A stretch of 64,000 nt of DNA from Escherichia hormaechei_A (GTDB lineage: Bacteria > Pseudomonadota > Gammaproteobacteria > Enterobacterales > Enterobacteriaceae). Below the pieces are notes generated by a model that was given only the letters and a program-made list of their open reading frames with translations, searched no databases and was not told the DNA's origin. Positions 7,466 to 16,637 of this stretch are shown here, piece after piece. The DNA is taken from assembly GCA_042434945.1 (NCBI GenBank), contig CP170191.1, positions 2,108,001 to 2,172,000 on the forward strand. The letters are read 5' to 3'. Positions within the stretch are counted from its first letter, which is position 1; every line of letters begins with the position of its first letter. The translations under genes and the position numbers were made by a program.

Positions 7466-9484
7466 TTATCCAGCAACGGAACTCATCTGTTTAGTGATAT
7501 ATCTACCGGCCTTCAGCTGGGTGTCAGCCACGGCGGAAATGTTTTTCACAATTTGGTTAACTGTCTCCATTCGGTGCGTGAAGGTATCGATGGCACGATT
7601 CATCATCTCGTTGAGCAGCTCCTGCAGCGCGGCGTCTTTCATCATCTGAGCCTTCGTCTTTGAGGCTTCAACCATCATGTCGGCCACCACGATGCTGCCA
7701 GCAACCTGAATAGAGGTGTTCACCACCGCCGCGCCGGTAACCGCCATCTGCGTACGGTTGTAAATTGTTCCCATTTTGACTTCGTCCATGCCCGCCGCCC
7801 GGCCAAAGCCCTGGAACACGCGCTTGAACGCCTGTGCAAAGGCGCTGTCCATCAGCCGCTGCATGGTGGTTTTCGTCGCCTGTTCGGTCACCTCTTTCGC
7901 CACCTCCTCAGACACTTCTTTCGCGGCGGTGCGCAGGGTGGTTTTCGCCAGATCCTGAGTTACCTCTTTCTGCACTTCGGCGGCCACGCTTTTGCCCATG
8001 GTCTTGCTGGCTTCTTCACCCACTTCGAGGCCGATCTTCTTCATGACGACACCAAACACCTTGCTCAGCGCGCTGCCCGCGACGATCACCCCAGCGACCA
8101 GCACCGCGGCGGCGGCGATAGCGCCCAGGATCTTGCCGACCATTTCGGCCGTCTCTTTATCGACGCCCATCGCCTCGAGGATCCCGGCAAACATCTTGCC
8201 CATCAGCTCCATCAGCGGCTTGACGATCGCATCCATCAGCGGCTTCATCGCGTCGGCCATAAAAGAGTTGCCCGTGATCGCCTGATTAATCTCGTCACCG
8301 ATCGCCAGTGCCAGACCGACGGCGGCTAGCGCCAGCGAAGCCCCGCCAGTGAACGCGGCGGCAACAAAGCTCACGGCGGTAATAAGCCATCCGAGTACCT
8401 TTCCGATGCAGCCCATCGTTTTTTGCATTTCCTCGGCCTTACGCACCTCTTCTTCGTACTCTTTGGCCTTTTTTTCAGCGTCCTTGGCCGACGCTTCCGC
8501 AAGCTTCTGCTTCAGCTCAGCGGTGGCCTGCAGATCATCACTGGAGCTTTTGGCAATCAGCTGCGACATAAGCGCCATCAGGAAATTAAGGCTCTTTGAC
8601 TGGTCATCGTTGTTTTTGCGCTGAAACTCAACGGCGCTTTGCTGCTGCGGCGTGAGCGTGTTAATGAGCGCCTGGGATTTGGTTTGCGTCGCTTCCAGCG
8701 CCATGCGCGAGTTCGATTCAGCGGTTTTGGCAGGGTTCAGCGTCTTTTCGACAAATCCGTGATACAGTCCGGTAGCCGTCGTGAGCGCGAGCTGCGCGCT
8801 GGTGACCGCCGTCTGGGCCCGATCGATTTGCTTTTGCAGATCGTCCGACACCGGATCCTGCCCGGCGGCCTGATTCTTGAGCGAGTCCAGTTCTGTCTGC
8901 GCGCTGTCGAGCGCCTTTTGCGCGGCGTCAACGCCGCTGGAAAGCCCGTCGGCCTGCTGCTGCGCCGCTTTCAGGGCATCGGAATCGGCGGCCCACTGGG
9001 TTCCCTGCTGCTCCAGCATCGCGGCCATTTCAGACCATGCGCTGGTTGCTCCCGACATCATCGCGTTGAAGCTGTTCAGCTGAGATAGCATTTTCTCAAG
9101 CGACGTATTGGCCGTGAGCTGCGTAATTTTCCCCAGCAGTTCGGTCAGCTCAGCCGCGCTGGAGCGCTGGCCGCCACCGCTTGCCGCGGCCTTTGCATTA
9201 CCGCCCTGCGGCAACTGGAGCACGGGCATCTCCTGAGCTTTAATGGCCGACTTGCCGCCATTTCCCACCAGCGCCTGCTGGGTATTTTTCAGCACGGCCA
9301 GCAGCTGCTCCGGCTGTAAAGATTGCACGGCGCTTTTGACGCTTCCCGCCTGCACGTGGTTTTTGTAGCCGTCATTGCCCAGACGCCTGGCCTGTTCAGA
9401 CTGCTTTTTAAGTTCGTCTTTCCCTATTTCCAGACTAACCTGGTGATAACTCCCGGCATCCTGGCTATCAACACGCATATTCAT
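7466..9484 (-). CDS. sipB: SipB/IpaB-type translocator (SctE)
   Basis: This 672-residue protein is longer than Salmonella SipB (593). It has a long N-terminal coiled-coil region (about 110-350) followed by two strongly hydrophobic stretches at 362-395 and 451-478 that would insert into the host membrane, then an amphipathic Lys/Glu-rich C-terminal helix region. This is the classical IpaB/SipB architecture. Its ATG overlaps the sicA stop codon (TAATG), and GAGGAA lies just upstream within sicA, so chaperone and translocator are translationally coupled. Confidence 0.93.
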   Translation of the reverse strand: MNMRVDSQDAGSYHQVSLEIGKDELKKQSEQARRLGNDGYKNHVQAGSVKSAVQSLQPEQLLAVLKNTQQALVGNGGKSAIKAQEMPVLQLPQGGNAKAAASGGGQRSSAAELTELLGKITQLTANTSLEKMLSQLNSFNAMMSGATSAWSEMAAMLEQQGTQWAADSDALKAAQQQADGLSSGVDAAQKALDSAQTELDSLKNQAAGQDPVSDDLQKQIDRAQTAVTSAQLALTTATGLYHGFVEKTLNPAKTAESNSRMALEATQTKSQALINTLTPQQQSAVEFQRKNNDDQSKSLNFLMALMSQLIAKSSSDDLQATAELKQKLAEASAKDAEKKAKEYEEEVRKAEEMQKTMGCIGKVLGWLITAVSFVAAAFTGGASLALAAVGLALAIGDEINQAITGNSFMADAMKPLMDAIVKPLMELMGKMFAGILEAMGVDKETAEMVGKILGAIAAAAVLVAGVIVAGSALSKVFGVVMKKIGLEVGEEASKTMGKSVAAEVQKEVTQDLAKTTLRTAAKEVSEEVAKEVTEQATKTTMQRLMDSAFAQAFKRVFQGFGRAAGMDEVKMGTIYNRTQMAVTGAAVVNTSIQVAGSIVVADMMVEASKTKAQMMKDAALQELLNEMMNRAIDTFTHRMETVNQIVKNISAVADTQLKAGRYITKQMSSVAG

Positions 9485-10038
9485 TACGATTCCTCATACT
9501 CATTTTTCTGCTCCATCTCATTAGGCTGATCGCGCTTTAATTTATTCATCGCGGAAACATAAGCTGCAGCTTTCTCAACTAATAATGGATCGCGACAGCG
9601 TTCCATTACTATTTCAAAACATTTTCGAGCCTGCGCCGCCTGACGCTGCATTAAATTACACTGCCCGGCATAAAACATCGGTCGATAATCTTCCTTCGAC
9701 AAGGAATAGGCGAGAGCGTAGAAATCAATGGCTTTCGCATAATTTTTTTTCAGCTGATAAACCGCTGCCAGCCCCATCGCGTATTCAGGGTTGTAAAAGT
9801 CATAAATACAGAGAAAACGGAACAATGACTCTGCGTCATTCAGCTTACCCTGGTGATAAAAATCATATGCGAGTTTATAAACATCCTGCATAGTATCGCT
9901 GGATACATCGTGGATATCCTTCATCGTCGCGCCATTCTGAAGGGCATCCAGCAAACGGTCAGAATAAACATCTAACTCTTCATCCGTTTTATTCCCCTCA
10001 TCCTCGGTGAGAAATTCAAGCATATTTTTATCAACCAT
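9484..10038 (-). CDS. sicA: SicA/IpgC-type translocator chaperone (class II, TPR)
   Basis: This 184-residue protein carries tetratricopeptide repeats typical of the LcrH/SycD/SicA family, for example the GLAAVYQLKKNYAKAIDFY and MFYAGQCNLMQRQAAQA helices at about 95-150. It binds and stabilises SipB and SipC before secretion. In Salmonella SicA is also the co-activator of InvF, and an InvF homologue is present here. It is the first gene after a 137-base gap from spaS, which probably holds its own promoter. A Glu/Asn-rich tail makes it slightly longer than Salmonella SicA (165). Confidence 0.92.
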   Translation of the reverse strand: MVDKNMLEFLTEDEGNKTDEELDVYSDRLLDALQNGATMKDIHDVSSDTMQDVYKLAYDFYHQGKLNDAESLFRFLCIYDFYNPEYAMGLAAVYQLKKNYAKAIDFYALAYSLSKEDYRPMFYAGQCNLMQRQAAQARKCFEIVMERCRDPLLVEKAAAYVSAMNKLKRDQPNEMEQKNEYEES

Positions 10039-10175
10039 CTGTGTCTCTTCCCTTATTAATAAGCAACGTATAAGTCACGCATTTTACGTATGGACAGACA
10101 GCCAAGAAGATATAAACATCTTACTGTTGTCCATTGGTCGTTAATACAAAAAAACCGCACAGCTCCAGGGCGGAA
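10039..10175 (-). promoter_or_regulatory. spaS-sicA intergenic region with hairpin, probable sicA promoter region
   Basis: These 137 bases separate spaS from sicA, the largest gap inside the long minus-strand run. They are AT-rich next to sicA. At 10092-10132 an imperfect nested inverted repeat is visible: outer arms GGACA/TGTCC with ACAG/CTGT, inner arms AAGAT/ATCTT. In Salmonella the equivalent site is the InvF-SicA-dependent sicA promoter. I cannot name a -10 or -35 with confidence. Confidence 0.45.
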
Positions 10176-11273
10176 CTACTGACGGGGGCTGTTCTCAGAG
10201 TCGGGCTGTGGTGGGGCGGGATCCGCATCGAGAGGTACTATGCCTGCTGCTTCGACCTGGCGTAGCCAGATGAGCACGTCCATCACGTCCATCAATACCT
10301 CATCTTCCAGCGAAATGAAGCTGTACTGGCTGTAGGTATGATACAGCCGACGCGTCAGCGGAATATTTCGTACCACCGGCACGCCAATTTTCTCCGCATA
10401 GGCGATCGCGGCCTTCGCCTTCAGGTTGGTGCAGCGCAGGGCAATAAAGGGCAGCGACGCGACTTCGGGGTTAAAATAGACCGCCATGGCAATGTGGGTC
10501 GGGTTCGCCAGCACCACTTCTGAATTGCGTACCGCCGCCATCTCCTCCCCGGAAAGCAGATCCTGATGTGCACGGCGCCGCGCGCTTTTGATTTGCGGGT
10601 TGCCATCGCTCTCCTTGTGCTCCTGCTTCACCTCGTGTTTATCCATTTTCATATCTTTAAAATGGAGGAAGTACTCCACTAAGAGATCGGCCAGGAGCAC
10701 AAATATGGACCAGGCGATAAATACCATCACCGCCTTCACCGCCATGGCCACCCACACGGCAACCATCCCCGGCATGTCGGCGCGATACAGCGTCAACGCC
10801 TGGCGGAGATCCTGCTGAATCAGGCTATTACAGGTGGCGGCGAACACCACCAGATAGCACAGCGACTTCACCAGCTCCTTAACGGTGCGCATGCTGAATA
10901 TTTTCTTAATCCCCTCCACGGGGTTCAGCGCTTTAAAATTCAGCTTGATGGCTTCGGTCGCTAGCGTAAATCCTGTTTGCAGCAAGGTGGCGGCAAAACC
11001 GACAAGGGTACATACCGCAATAAAGGGCAATGCCAGCATGAAAAAAATCCTGGCGAGCTCCAGGAGGAACACGCCCATGCCGGGCCGGGTCGGATACTGC
11101 AATAAATGCGTATAAAATGAGATGAAGGGGCCGAAGCTCACGGCATGCGCCAGAAAATAAATCCCCACCAGCAAAATAACGGTGGTAATGACGTCTTTAC
11201 TTTTGAACGTCTGCCCTTTTTTTGCCGAATCTTTGCGTTTTTTACTGGTCGGTTGTTCTGTTTTTTCAGCCAT
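10176..11273 (-). CDS. spaS: SpaS, T3SS export switch protein (SctU/FlhB family)
   Basis: This 365-residue inner-membrane export apparatus protein has four hydrophobic segments in residues 28-205 and a cytoplasmic C-terminal domain with the self-cleavage motif NPTH at 257-260. Cleavage after the Asn switches export from needle and rod subunits to translocators. The N-terminus MAEKTEQPTSKKRKDSAKKGQ is family-typical. A Pro/Asp-rich tail follows the C-terminal domain. It starts nine bases after spaR ends, in the order spaP-Q-R-S. Confidence 0.96.
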   Translation of the reverse strand: MAEKTEQPTSKKRKDSAKKGQTFKSKDVITTVILLVGIYFLAHAVSFGPFISFYTHLLQYPTRPGMGVFLLELARIFFMLALPFIAVCTLVGFAATLLQTGFTLATEAIKLNFKALNPVEGIKKIFSMRTVKELVKSLCYLVVFAATCNSLIQQDLRQALTLYRADMPGMVAVWVAMAVKAVMVFIAWSIFVLLADLLVEYFLHFKDMKMDKHEVKQEHKESDGNPQIKSARRRAHQDLLSGEEMAAVRNSEVVLANPTHIAMAVYFNPEVASLPFIALRCTNLKAKAAIAYAEKIGVPVVRNIPLTRRLYHTYSQYSFISLEDEVLMDVMDVLIWLRQVEAAGIVPLDADPAPPQPDSENSPRQ

Positions 11274-11282
11274 TGCGTTCTC

Positions 11283-12047
11283 TCAGGAAATAAACTGACG
11301 GAAGTCGGCAATGGAAAACAGCTGCAGCGGTTTCTCGGTTAATGCCTGGAAACCGTAAAACAGAAAAACGACAAAGGCAATCGTGCTTTTCACCGTTAGC
11401 GACAGCGAAAAGGGGTTAAGCTGCGGGCAATAGCGAGCAAATACGCCCAGCAGTATTTCCGCCGTCATCATCACCAGCATGATCGGTGCTGCCAGCATGA
11501 TGCTGTTTTGCATTAACACCTGAAGCAGAACTCCCGCATGCTCCCAGCGTATGCCGTCCAGCGAGCTGCCTCTCGGCAGCATCTCGTAGCTTTGAACCAT
11601 CACCTCCATTAATTTCAGCATGCCGCCGCTGACGAAGAAAATCGCACCAAAAGCAAAGCTGAGAAAACCGGACAATATTGAACTTTGTACGCCGTTAACG
11701 GGGTCGATACTGTCGCTGATGGTGGCCCCGCGCTGGTTATCAAGGATTTCACCCAGACCAGTGACAATCCAAAAAGGAATACACAGCGTGACCGCCAGAA
11801 TTAATCCAACGACAAACTCTTTTATCAGAATAATAAACCAGCCCTGCTCCGGCGTGACTACCGTTGTGAAACTTGGCCACAGCCCGATAATCGTCAGCGC
11901 AATAATCGTATTCTTAATAACCAGATTGGATAAGACCCGTTCGCCTAGCGCTGGCAGCATATAAAAAACGATAGCCAGCCGCGCGTACACCATAACAAAC
12001 GTCAGCACGCTGTGCTGAAAATTAAGATACAACGCAACAAACAGCAT
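11283..12047 (-). CDS. spaR: SpaR, export apparatus protein (SctT/FliR family)
   Basis: This 254-residue polytopic inner-membrane protein has about six hydrophobic segments and the family landmark of a long loop near the middle (FWIVTGLGEILDNQRGAT, then DPVNGVQSS). It closes the base of the SpaP5-Q4-R1 export gate. It sits 12 bases after spaQ. Length and gene order match Salmonella SpaR (263). Confidence 0.94.
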   Translation of the reverse strand: MLFVALYLNFQHSVLTFVMVYARLAIVFYMLPALGERVLSNLVIKNTIIALTIIGLWPSFTTVVTPEQGWFIILIKEFVVGLILAVTLCIPFWIVTGLGEILDNQRGATISDSIDPVNGVQSSILSGFLSFAFGAIFFVSGGMLKLMEVMVQSYEMLPRGSSLDGIRWEHAGVLLQVLMQNSIMLAAPIMLVMMTAEILLGVFARYCPQLNPFSLSLTVKSTIAFVVFLFYGFQALTEKPLQLFSIADFRQFIS

Positions 12048-12059
12048 AGAGATTCCGTT

Positions 12060-12314
12060 TTAGCGAAAAGCCATATAAAAAGCCTGGTTAGCAAAGTTCA
12101 TCATTTCTGCCGAGAACCATTCAATCAACATAAAAATACTGGCGAAGACCGCCAGCATTTTCAGACCAAACGGCAGCGTCTGCTCCTGAATTTGCATAAT
12201 GGTCTGGAATAAGCCAACAATAATGCCGACCACGGTTGCAAAGGCAATCGGTACCGCGGTCAGCTTCAGCACCACGATTAGCGCCGTATTTCCGATAAAT
12301 AAAACGTTATTCAT
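12060..12314 (-). CDS. spaQ: SpaQ, export apparatus protein (SctS/FliQ family)
   Basis: This 84-residue protein consists of two transmembrane helices joined by a short polar loop that contains the conserved IQEQTLPFGLKM stretch of the SctS/FliQ family. Four copies join SpaP and SpaR to build the export gate. Its ATG overlaps the spaP stop codon by four bases (ATGA). Confidence 0.95.
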   Translation of the reverse strand: MNNVLFIGNTALIVVLKLTAVPIAFATVVGIIVGLFQTIMQIQEQTLPFGLKMLAVFASIFMLIEWFSAEMMNFANQAFYMAFR

Positions 12315-12982
12315 GATGTCATCAGATCGGCATATTGAGCGATCAGTCCTTTCGTTAATAAGGCCCAGCCATTCATCGACACAAACAGGATGAGTTTAAT
12401 CGGAATTGAGATCGTCACCGGGCTCATCATCATCATTCCGAGCGCCAGCAGTATGCTGGAGACCACCATGTCAATCACGACAAACGGCACGTACAGGTAA
12501 AATGCAATTTTGAACGCGCTCTGAATTTCGCTTAATGCATACGCGGGCATCAGCGTCATTAGCGAAAGCGTGCTCAGCTCATGATCCTCCACTTCCGGCG
12601 CCGGCTCGCCGCTGCGCTGCTGCTGGACCTTATTGAAGAAACGGATCAGGTCGTGGTCGGAGTAGCGCACCAGATAGTCACGGTAGCTCCCCAGCCCCTG
12701 CTCCATCAGCTGCGTGACCGAGCCACTGTTGTTAAAGTCAATATGATTCGATTCGATATAGTCGGAGATGCGCTGGCATACCGGCATCATCACAAAGGCG
12801 CTTAAAATCAGCGCCACGCCGTTTAACGTCAGGGTTGAGGGAACCTGCTGGATCCCCAGCGCATTACGCACCATGATCAGGACTATGGAAAACTTAATAA
12901 AACAGGTGCCCCCCGCAATGATGAAAGGCAGCAGGGTAAAGAACGACAGTATAGCAATGAGTGAAATATCGTTACTCAACAT
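12311..12982 (-). CDS. spaP: SpaP, export apparatus protein (SctR/FliP family)
   Basis: This 223-residue inner-membrane protein carries the FliP/SctR family features: a first helix with FIIAGGTCFIKFSIVLIMVRNALGIQQVPS-like sequence, a soluble periplasmic middle part, and the terminal pair PFVVIDMVVSSILLALGMMMM and PIKLILFV. Five copies form the export gate core. It overlaps spaO by 11 bases and spaQ by four. Confidence 0.96.
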   Translation of the reverse strand: MLSNDISLIAILSFFTLLPFIIAGGTCFIKFSIVLIMVRNALGIQQVPSTLTLNGVALILSAFVMMPVCQRISDYIESNHIDFNNSGSVTQLMEQGLGSYRDYLVRYSDHDLIRFFNKVQQQRSGEPAPEVEDHELSTLSLMTLMPAYALSEIQSAFKIAFYLYVPFVVIDMVVSSILLALGMMMMSPVTISIPIKLILFVSMNGWALLTKGLIAQYADLMTS

Positions 12983-13898
12983 CGGATGCGCCCATATTAC
13001 CGATAAGCCCAGCGTTTACATGGTTCACTTCAACGGCAAGCGCGCCATTTTCCAGCGCCACCAGCTCACCGCGCGCAAAAAGCTTTTTATTCAGGTAAAT
13101 CTTCATGTTTTTTTCCGCATCCTGCGGGAGAGGCAGCGCGGCACCGGGTCGAATATCCTCAAGTTCGGCCAGCGTCACCCTGCTGCCGTCCAGAACAAAC
13201 TCAATCTCTACCGGCAGGCTGGCCCACTCGTACAGCGTTTCATCCTCATCGCGGTACTCTTCTTCATATTCAACATACTGTTCTTCCACAATAACCTCCT
13301 GATTCAGGGTAAAGCTCACTCGATAAATGCGGCGCGCGCCAACGGTCAGATACGCCTCGGGGCGCTTGATTAACAACAGGTCGCCTGGGGCTACGTCCAT
13401 CAGCTGCGACAGGCTGATCCGGCTGCATCCCAGGCTGAACTGCAGCGGGTACGGAACAAGCCAGGCCGGAATGCCCGGGGTGCGGTATCGCTCAAGTGGA
13501 TCTTCCGGCCAGTCCAGGCACCACAGTGGACAGGGATCCGCGTGCAGCAGCAGCGCAGCGTGAGGTAGCTCAGCCACCGCTGGTGAGATCGACTCAACGG
13601 ACCAGACCGTTTCGGCGAAATAAAAATTCAGCCCGAGCCTGGCCAACCAGCTCGCCAGATAGTCCACCGGCACCTCCTTCCACGGAATGGCGGGGAGATG
13701 GAGGTTCATTTGCCTAAGCCAGGCGTCGACGTCAAACCAGGCCTGCACCTGGTCGTCGTTCTCATTACGCAGCCTCAGCGGCAGGTAGCGCGCATCCGGT
13801 GCCGGGTGCGAAATTTCACTGCCGGGAAGCCGGTTATGCAGCTGCAGCAGCTTCTGCTGTTCTTCACAACGCTTGCGTAAATGGTGGCGTAAACTCAT
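12972..13898 (-). CDS. spaO: SpaO, cytoplasmic sorting platform/C-ring protein (SctQ)
   Basis: This 308-residue protein has two SPOA (surface presentation of antigens) modules in its C-terminal half, the last at about 235-305 (LAELEDIRPGAALPL, KIYLNKKLFARGELVALENG). It forms the pods of the sorting platform that hold the ATPase and load substrates. The N-terminal half is variable, as is usual. An in-frame GTG at residue 204 has a perfect ribosome binding site and should produce the short form (separate entry). It overlaps spaN by four bases. Confidence 0.93.
   Translation of the reverse strand: MSLRHHLRKRCEEQQKLLQLHNRLPGSEISHPAPDARYLPLRLRNENDDQVQAWFDVDAWLRQMNLHLPAIPWKEVPVDYLASWLARLGLNFYFAETVWSVESISPAVAELPHAALLLHADPCPLWCLDWPEDPLERYRTPGIPAWLVPYPLQFSLGCSRISLSQLMDVAPGDLLLIKRPEAYLTVGARRIYRVSFTLNQEVIVEEQYVEYEEEYRDEDETLYEWASLPVEIEFVLDGSRVTLAELEDIRPGAALPLPQDAEKNMKIYLNKKLFARGELVALENGALAVEVNHVNAGLIGNMGASDVE
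13287..13300 (-). promoter_or_regulatory. Internal ribosome binding site and GTG start for short SpaO (SpaO-S)
   Basis: On the minus strand AGGAGG (13295-13300) lies five bases before an in-frame GTG (13287-13289) at codon 204 of spaO. Initiation here would give a 105-residue protein ending at 12972 that contains only the last SPOA module. Salmonella SpaO and other SctQ proteins are known to make such a short product from an internal start at a nearly identical position, and it stabilises the sorting platform. Confidence 0.8.
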
Positions 13899-14899
13899 TC
13901 TTGCTCCTCATCCTGCTGGGGCTGCTGCTCGCGTTTTTGCTGTTCGTGCCGCTCCTGCCTCGGCTGCAAAAGCTCCGGCGAATGCCCCGCCAGCGCGCCG
14001 AGATTGCGCGACAGCGCATCCGCCGCGCGCGCATCCGACGGCAGTAGCGTCATGTTGCCCTCCCGCAGGGCCTGCCCGGGAATGGTCACCTTCACCGAGT
14101 GGTCTCCCGACCAGCGCTGGAACGAATAATCCACTTCGAGCGTTTGCGCCTCTTTAGCAGACGGCGCTGCCGTCACGGCGTTCACCTGCCTCTTTAGCTG
14201 CTGCAAGGTCGCCGGCACGGCCTTGGTTTGCCCCTGCCGTTCGCTCTGTACGTTTGTTCTGAAATCTACCGCCTTGCCCGGCGCCAAAATCGGTCTCTCC
14301 TCGTTCAGCTCATCCTTACGCTGGAGGCTGCTCTCAGGGTGACGGCTCGCATCCTCACTCTTTGTCACACGCGCGGTTAGCGGCTGAGAAATGACGGTCG
14401 TCTCTGCCCCCGCTGCCTCGACAGCAACCGGCTGTGAAATCGCCCTGGCATCCGCTTGCGGGAACGGTGCTATCGCTGCGCGAGGTGGAGATACGCTCTC
14501 TTTCATCGAGTCAGCTGCGGCTACCGTTCTGTCGGCGGTGGTTAGGGGCCTGTCGCCGGTGGCTAGCGGCTTAATCAGCGTCGCTTCAGTCCGGGCGGAA
14601 GCCGCCAGCATGACCTTATGGCGCTGGCCCTCATCGCTGCGGCTCACCTGCCGTTCAGGCTCGGGCACTGCCGCGGCGTTGGCCGCTTTATTCTCCTTTT
14701 GCTGCCACCCGCCGCCGGTGAGCGCCCCGTTGAGCACCTGTACCAGCATCTGCGCGGTAAGCGCCGCGGAAGACGGCTGTTCATCGAGCCGATTTTGCTT
14801 TTTCTTCTTATCCACCCATTCAAGCAAAACGCTGTCATCCGAAACGGAGCCGCTAGCGAGCGCGGTATTAACGTTAACCTTAGAAACTTTTTCGACCAT
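13895..14899 (-). CDS. spaN: SpaN/InvJ, needle length regulator (SctP)
   Basis: About 334 residues, Ala/Glu/Arg/Thr-rich and mostly disordered in its first two thirds, with a globular C-terminal substrate-specificity-switch domain (about residues 225-320: YSFQRWSGDHSVKVTIPGQ, then EGNMTLLPSDARAADALSRNL). It is secreted and measures needle length while acting on SpaS. The chosen start (MVEKVSKVNVNTAL) overlaps spaM by 20 bases and has AGGAG ten bases upstream; an ATG 14 codons earlier is possible but lies deep in spaM. Position between spaM and spaO supports the call. A Gln/Glu/Arg-rich tail ends the protein. Confidence 0.88.
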   Translation of the reverse strand: MVEKVSKVNVNTALASGSVSDDSVLLEWVDKKKKQNRLDEQPSSAALTAQMLVQVLNGALTGGGWQQKENKAANAAAVPEPERQVSRSDEGQRHKVMLAASARTEATLIKPLATGDRPLTTADRTVAAADSMKESVSPPRAAIAPFPQADARAISQPVAVEAAGAETTVISQPLTARVTKSEDASRHPESSLQRKDELNEERPILAPGKAVDFRTNVQSERQGQTKAVPATLQQLKRQVNAVTAAPSAKEAQTLEVDYSFQRWSGDHSVKVTIPGQALREGNMTLLPSDARAADALSRNLGALAGHSPELLQPRQERHEQQKREQQPQQDEEQE

Positions 14900-15341
14900 A
14901 CCCCGCCATCTCCTGGATTTCATTTTCAGCAGCGTTATCACGGCGGCGAATATAATCGCGGCGCAGTGGCTGCAAATAATAATTCAGTTTGTAATGCTTC
15001 TTATCCAGCCGGGTCATTGAGGCGCGCAGCTGTTCTTTATTTTGCTCAAGCTTCAGCTGTTCACTTTCCAGCTGATTTATCTTATGGAAGACGTACTGCT
15101 GGTGCGTGAGTAACGCGCCCTGCTGCCTTATTCCTTTATAAATATCCGCCCGGCTCATAACCCCCGCGGGGGTCAGCATTTTTATTTGTTGATTTATATC
15201 CGAAAACTCCTGCTGATATTGCTGTATCTGCAAAATGACCTGGGCTAAGTTATTGTCGGTTTTAACGATATCCTGCTGTAACACCTGCTTCTTGCGCTCG
15301 AGCATGCCGACAAATTCGCGCCCTTTACGCCACGCTTCCAT
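14880..15341 (-). CDS. spaM: SpaM/InvI, ATPase-associated stalk protein (SctO)
   Basis: This small, highly charged, almost entirely coiled-coil protein (153 residues from the chosen start) matches SctO/FliJ in length and character (Salmonella InvI is 147). It would occupy the centre of the InvC hexamer and link it to InvA. The start MEAWRKGREF at 15341 has GGAGA six bases upstream; an in-frame ATG at 15380 lacks a ribosome binding site. It overlaps invC by 17 bases and spaN by 20. Confidence 0.86.
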   Translation of the reverse strand: MEAWRKGREFVGMLERKKQVLQQDIVKTDNNLAQVILQIQQYQQEFSDINQQIKMLTPAGVMSRADIYKGIRQQGALLTHQQYVFHKINQLESEQLKLEQNKEQLRASMTRLDKKHYKLNYYLQPLRRDYIRRRDNAAENEIQEMAGYGRKSF

Positions 15342-16620
15342 ATAACGTCTCCAGACAAGCCTGCATGTCCGTTTTTTCATTCATCCGTTGTTGCAGAAAA
15401 GCCTCCATCTGGTCTTTGCGATCGAAGGCGGCATCATTCTCCGTATTCTCACCGCGGCGATATTCCCCAAGGTCGAGATAGAGCTGCATATCCTTCTGGC
15501 GGACGAGGTACTCGCGAAAACGCGTCGCCAGAACCTGATGATCCTCGCTGGTCACCTGGGTAAAGACGCGGCTGATGCTTTGCATGACGTCGATGGCCGG
15601 ATAGTGCCCCTTGGCCGCCAGCTTTTTGCTGAGGTAAATATGGCCATCAAGAATTGACCTAACCTCATCGCCGATGACGTCTGACTCTTCCTCATTTTCA
15701 ATCAGAACGGTATAAAACGCGGTTATCGAGCCTCTCAGAAAACGGCCTGGACGCTCCAGAAGCTTTGGCAGCGCCTCAAACACCGAGGCCGGGTACCCTC
15801 TTCGCGCCGGCAGCTCGCCCATGCTCAGCGCGACGTCGCGCAAGGCGCGCGCGTAGCGGGTAATTGAATCCACGAACAGCAGAACGTTTTTACCCTGTTC
15901 ACTGAAAAATTCAGCTATCGTAGTGGCGATCTGCGCCGCGTTGCAGCGCTCCACGCAGGATCGATCGGACGTGGCATAAACCAGGATAACCTGCGAACGC
16001 CGGGAGGAGCGCTTAAGCTCCTCAACAAACTCCGTCACCTCGCGGCCACGCTCGCCGATCAGGCCGATAACGTAAATATCCGCTTCTGAATGTTCGATTA
16101 TCATGCTCATCAGCGAGGTTTTGCCGCAGCCCGCGGCGGCGAAAATCCCCATACGCTGGCCCTGGCCGCAGGTCAGCAGCCCGTCAATCGCGCGGACGCC
16201 GGTCGCCAGCGCGTCGGCGATCGGTTTACGCTGGGTGAAGTCTCGCGGCGCGCCGCAGGCATCGAGGCTTACGCCGCCCGTTAAGGGCGGCTGGACGGTC
16301 TCATCCAGGCGCCCACGGATGGTTCCGGTTGCGTCAATGATGGCCCCGGCAATGTTTTCATGAACCTCGATACGAAACGGTTTACCGGTAGGTAAGAGCA
16401 CATTGCTGCGGGAAAATCCTTGATTGTCATTAAGCAGGCTTAATAACGTATGTTCTTTGTTAAACCCGATAACCTGGGCAAAGCCCATAACCTGCGGTTC
16501 GAGCAGGGATTTCTGAATCTCACAGACCTCCCCAATACGCGTTCCCGGTAAATGTGCTTCAATAACATTCCCCTGAATACGCAGCGGGTGTGCGAGATGA
16601 ACCAGACATTGCGCAACCAT
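15325..16620 (-). CDS. invC: InvC, T3SS ATPase (SctN)
   Basis: This 431-residue F1-type ATPase energises unfolding and release of chaperones from substrates. Walker A (AAAGCGKTS) is at 161-169 and Walker B (VLLFVD) at 246-251. The family signature PARRGYPASVFEALPKLLER follows near 275-294. The length equals Salmonella InvC. It is followed by spaM with a short overlap and preceded by the chaperone invB 17 bases upstream, the standard SPI-1 order. Confidence 0.97.
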   Translation of the reverse strand: MVAQCLVHLAHPLRIQGNVIEAHLPGTRIGEVCEIQKSLLEPQVMGFAQVIGFNKEHTLLSLLNDNQGFSRSNVLLPTGKPFRIEVHENIAGAIIDATGTIRGRLDETVQPPLTGGVSLDACGAPRDFTQRKPIADALATGVRAIDGLLTCGQGQRMGIFAAAGCGKTSLMSMIIEHSEADIYVIGLIGERGREVTEFVEELKRSSRRSQVILVYATSDRSCVERCNAAQIATTIAEFFSEQGKNVLLFVDSITRYARALRDVALSMGELPARRGYPASVFEALPKLLERPGRFLRGSITAFYTVLIENEEESDVIGDEVRSILDGHIYLSKKLAAKGHYPAIDVMQSISRVFTQVTSEDHQVLATRFREYLVRQKDMQLYLDLGEYRRGENTENDAAFDRKDQMEAFLQQRMNEKTDMQACLETLYGSVA

Positions 16621-16637
16621 CGAATTAGCCTCCGGAG

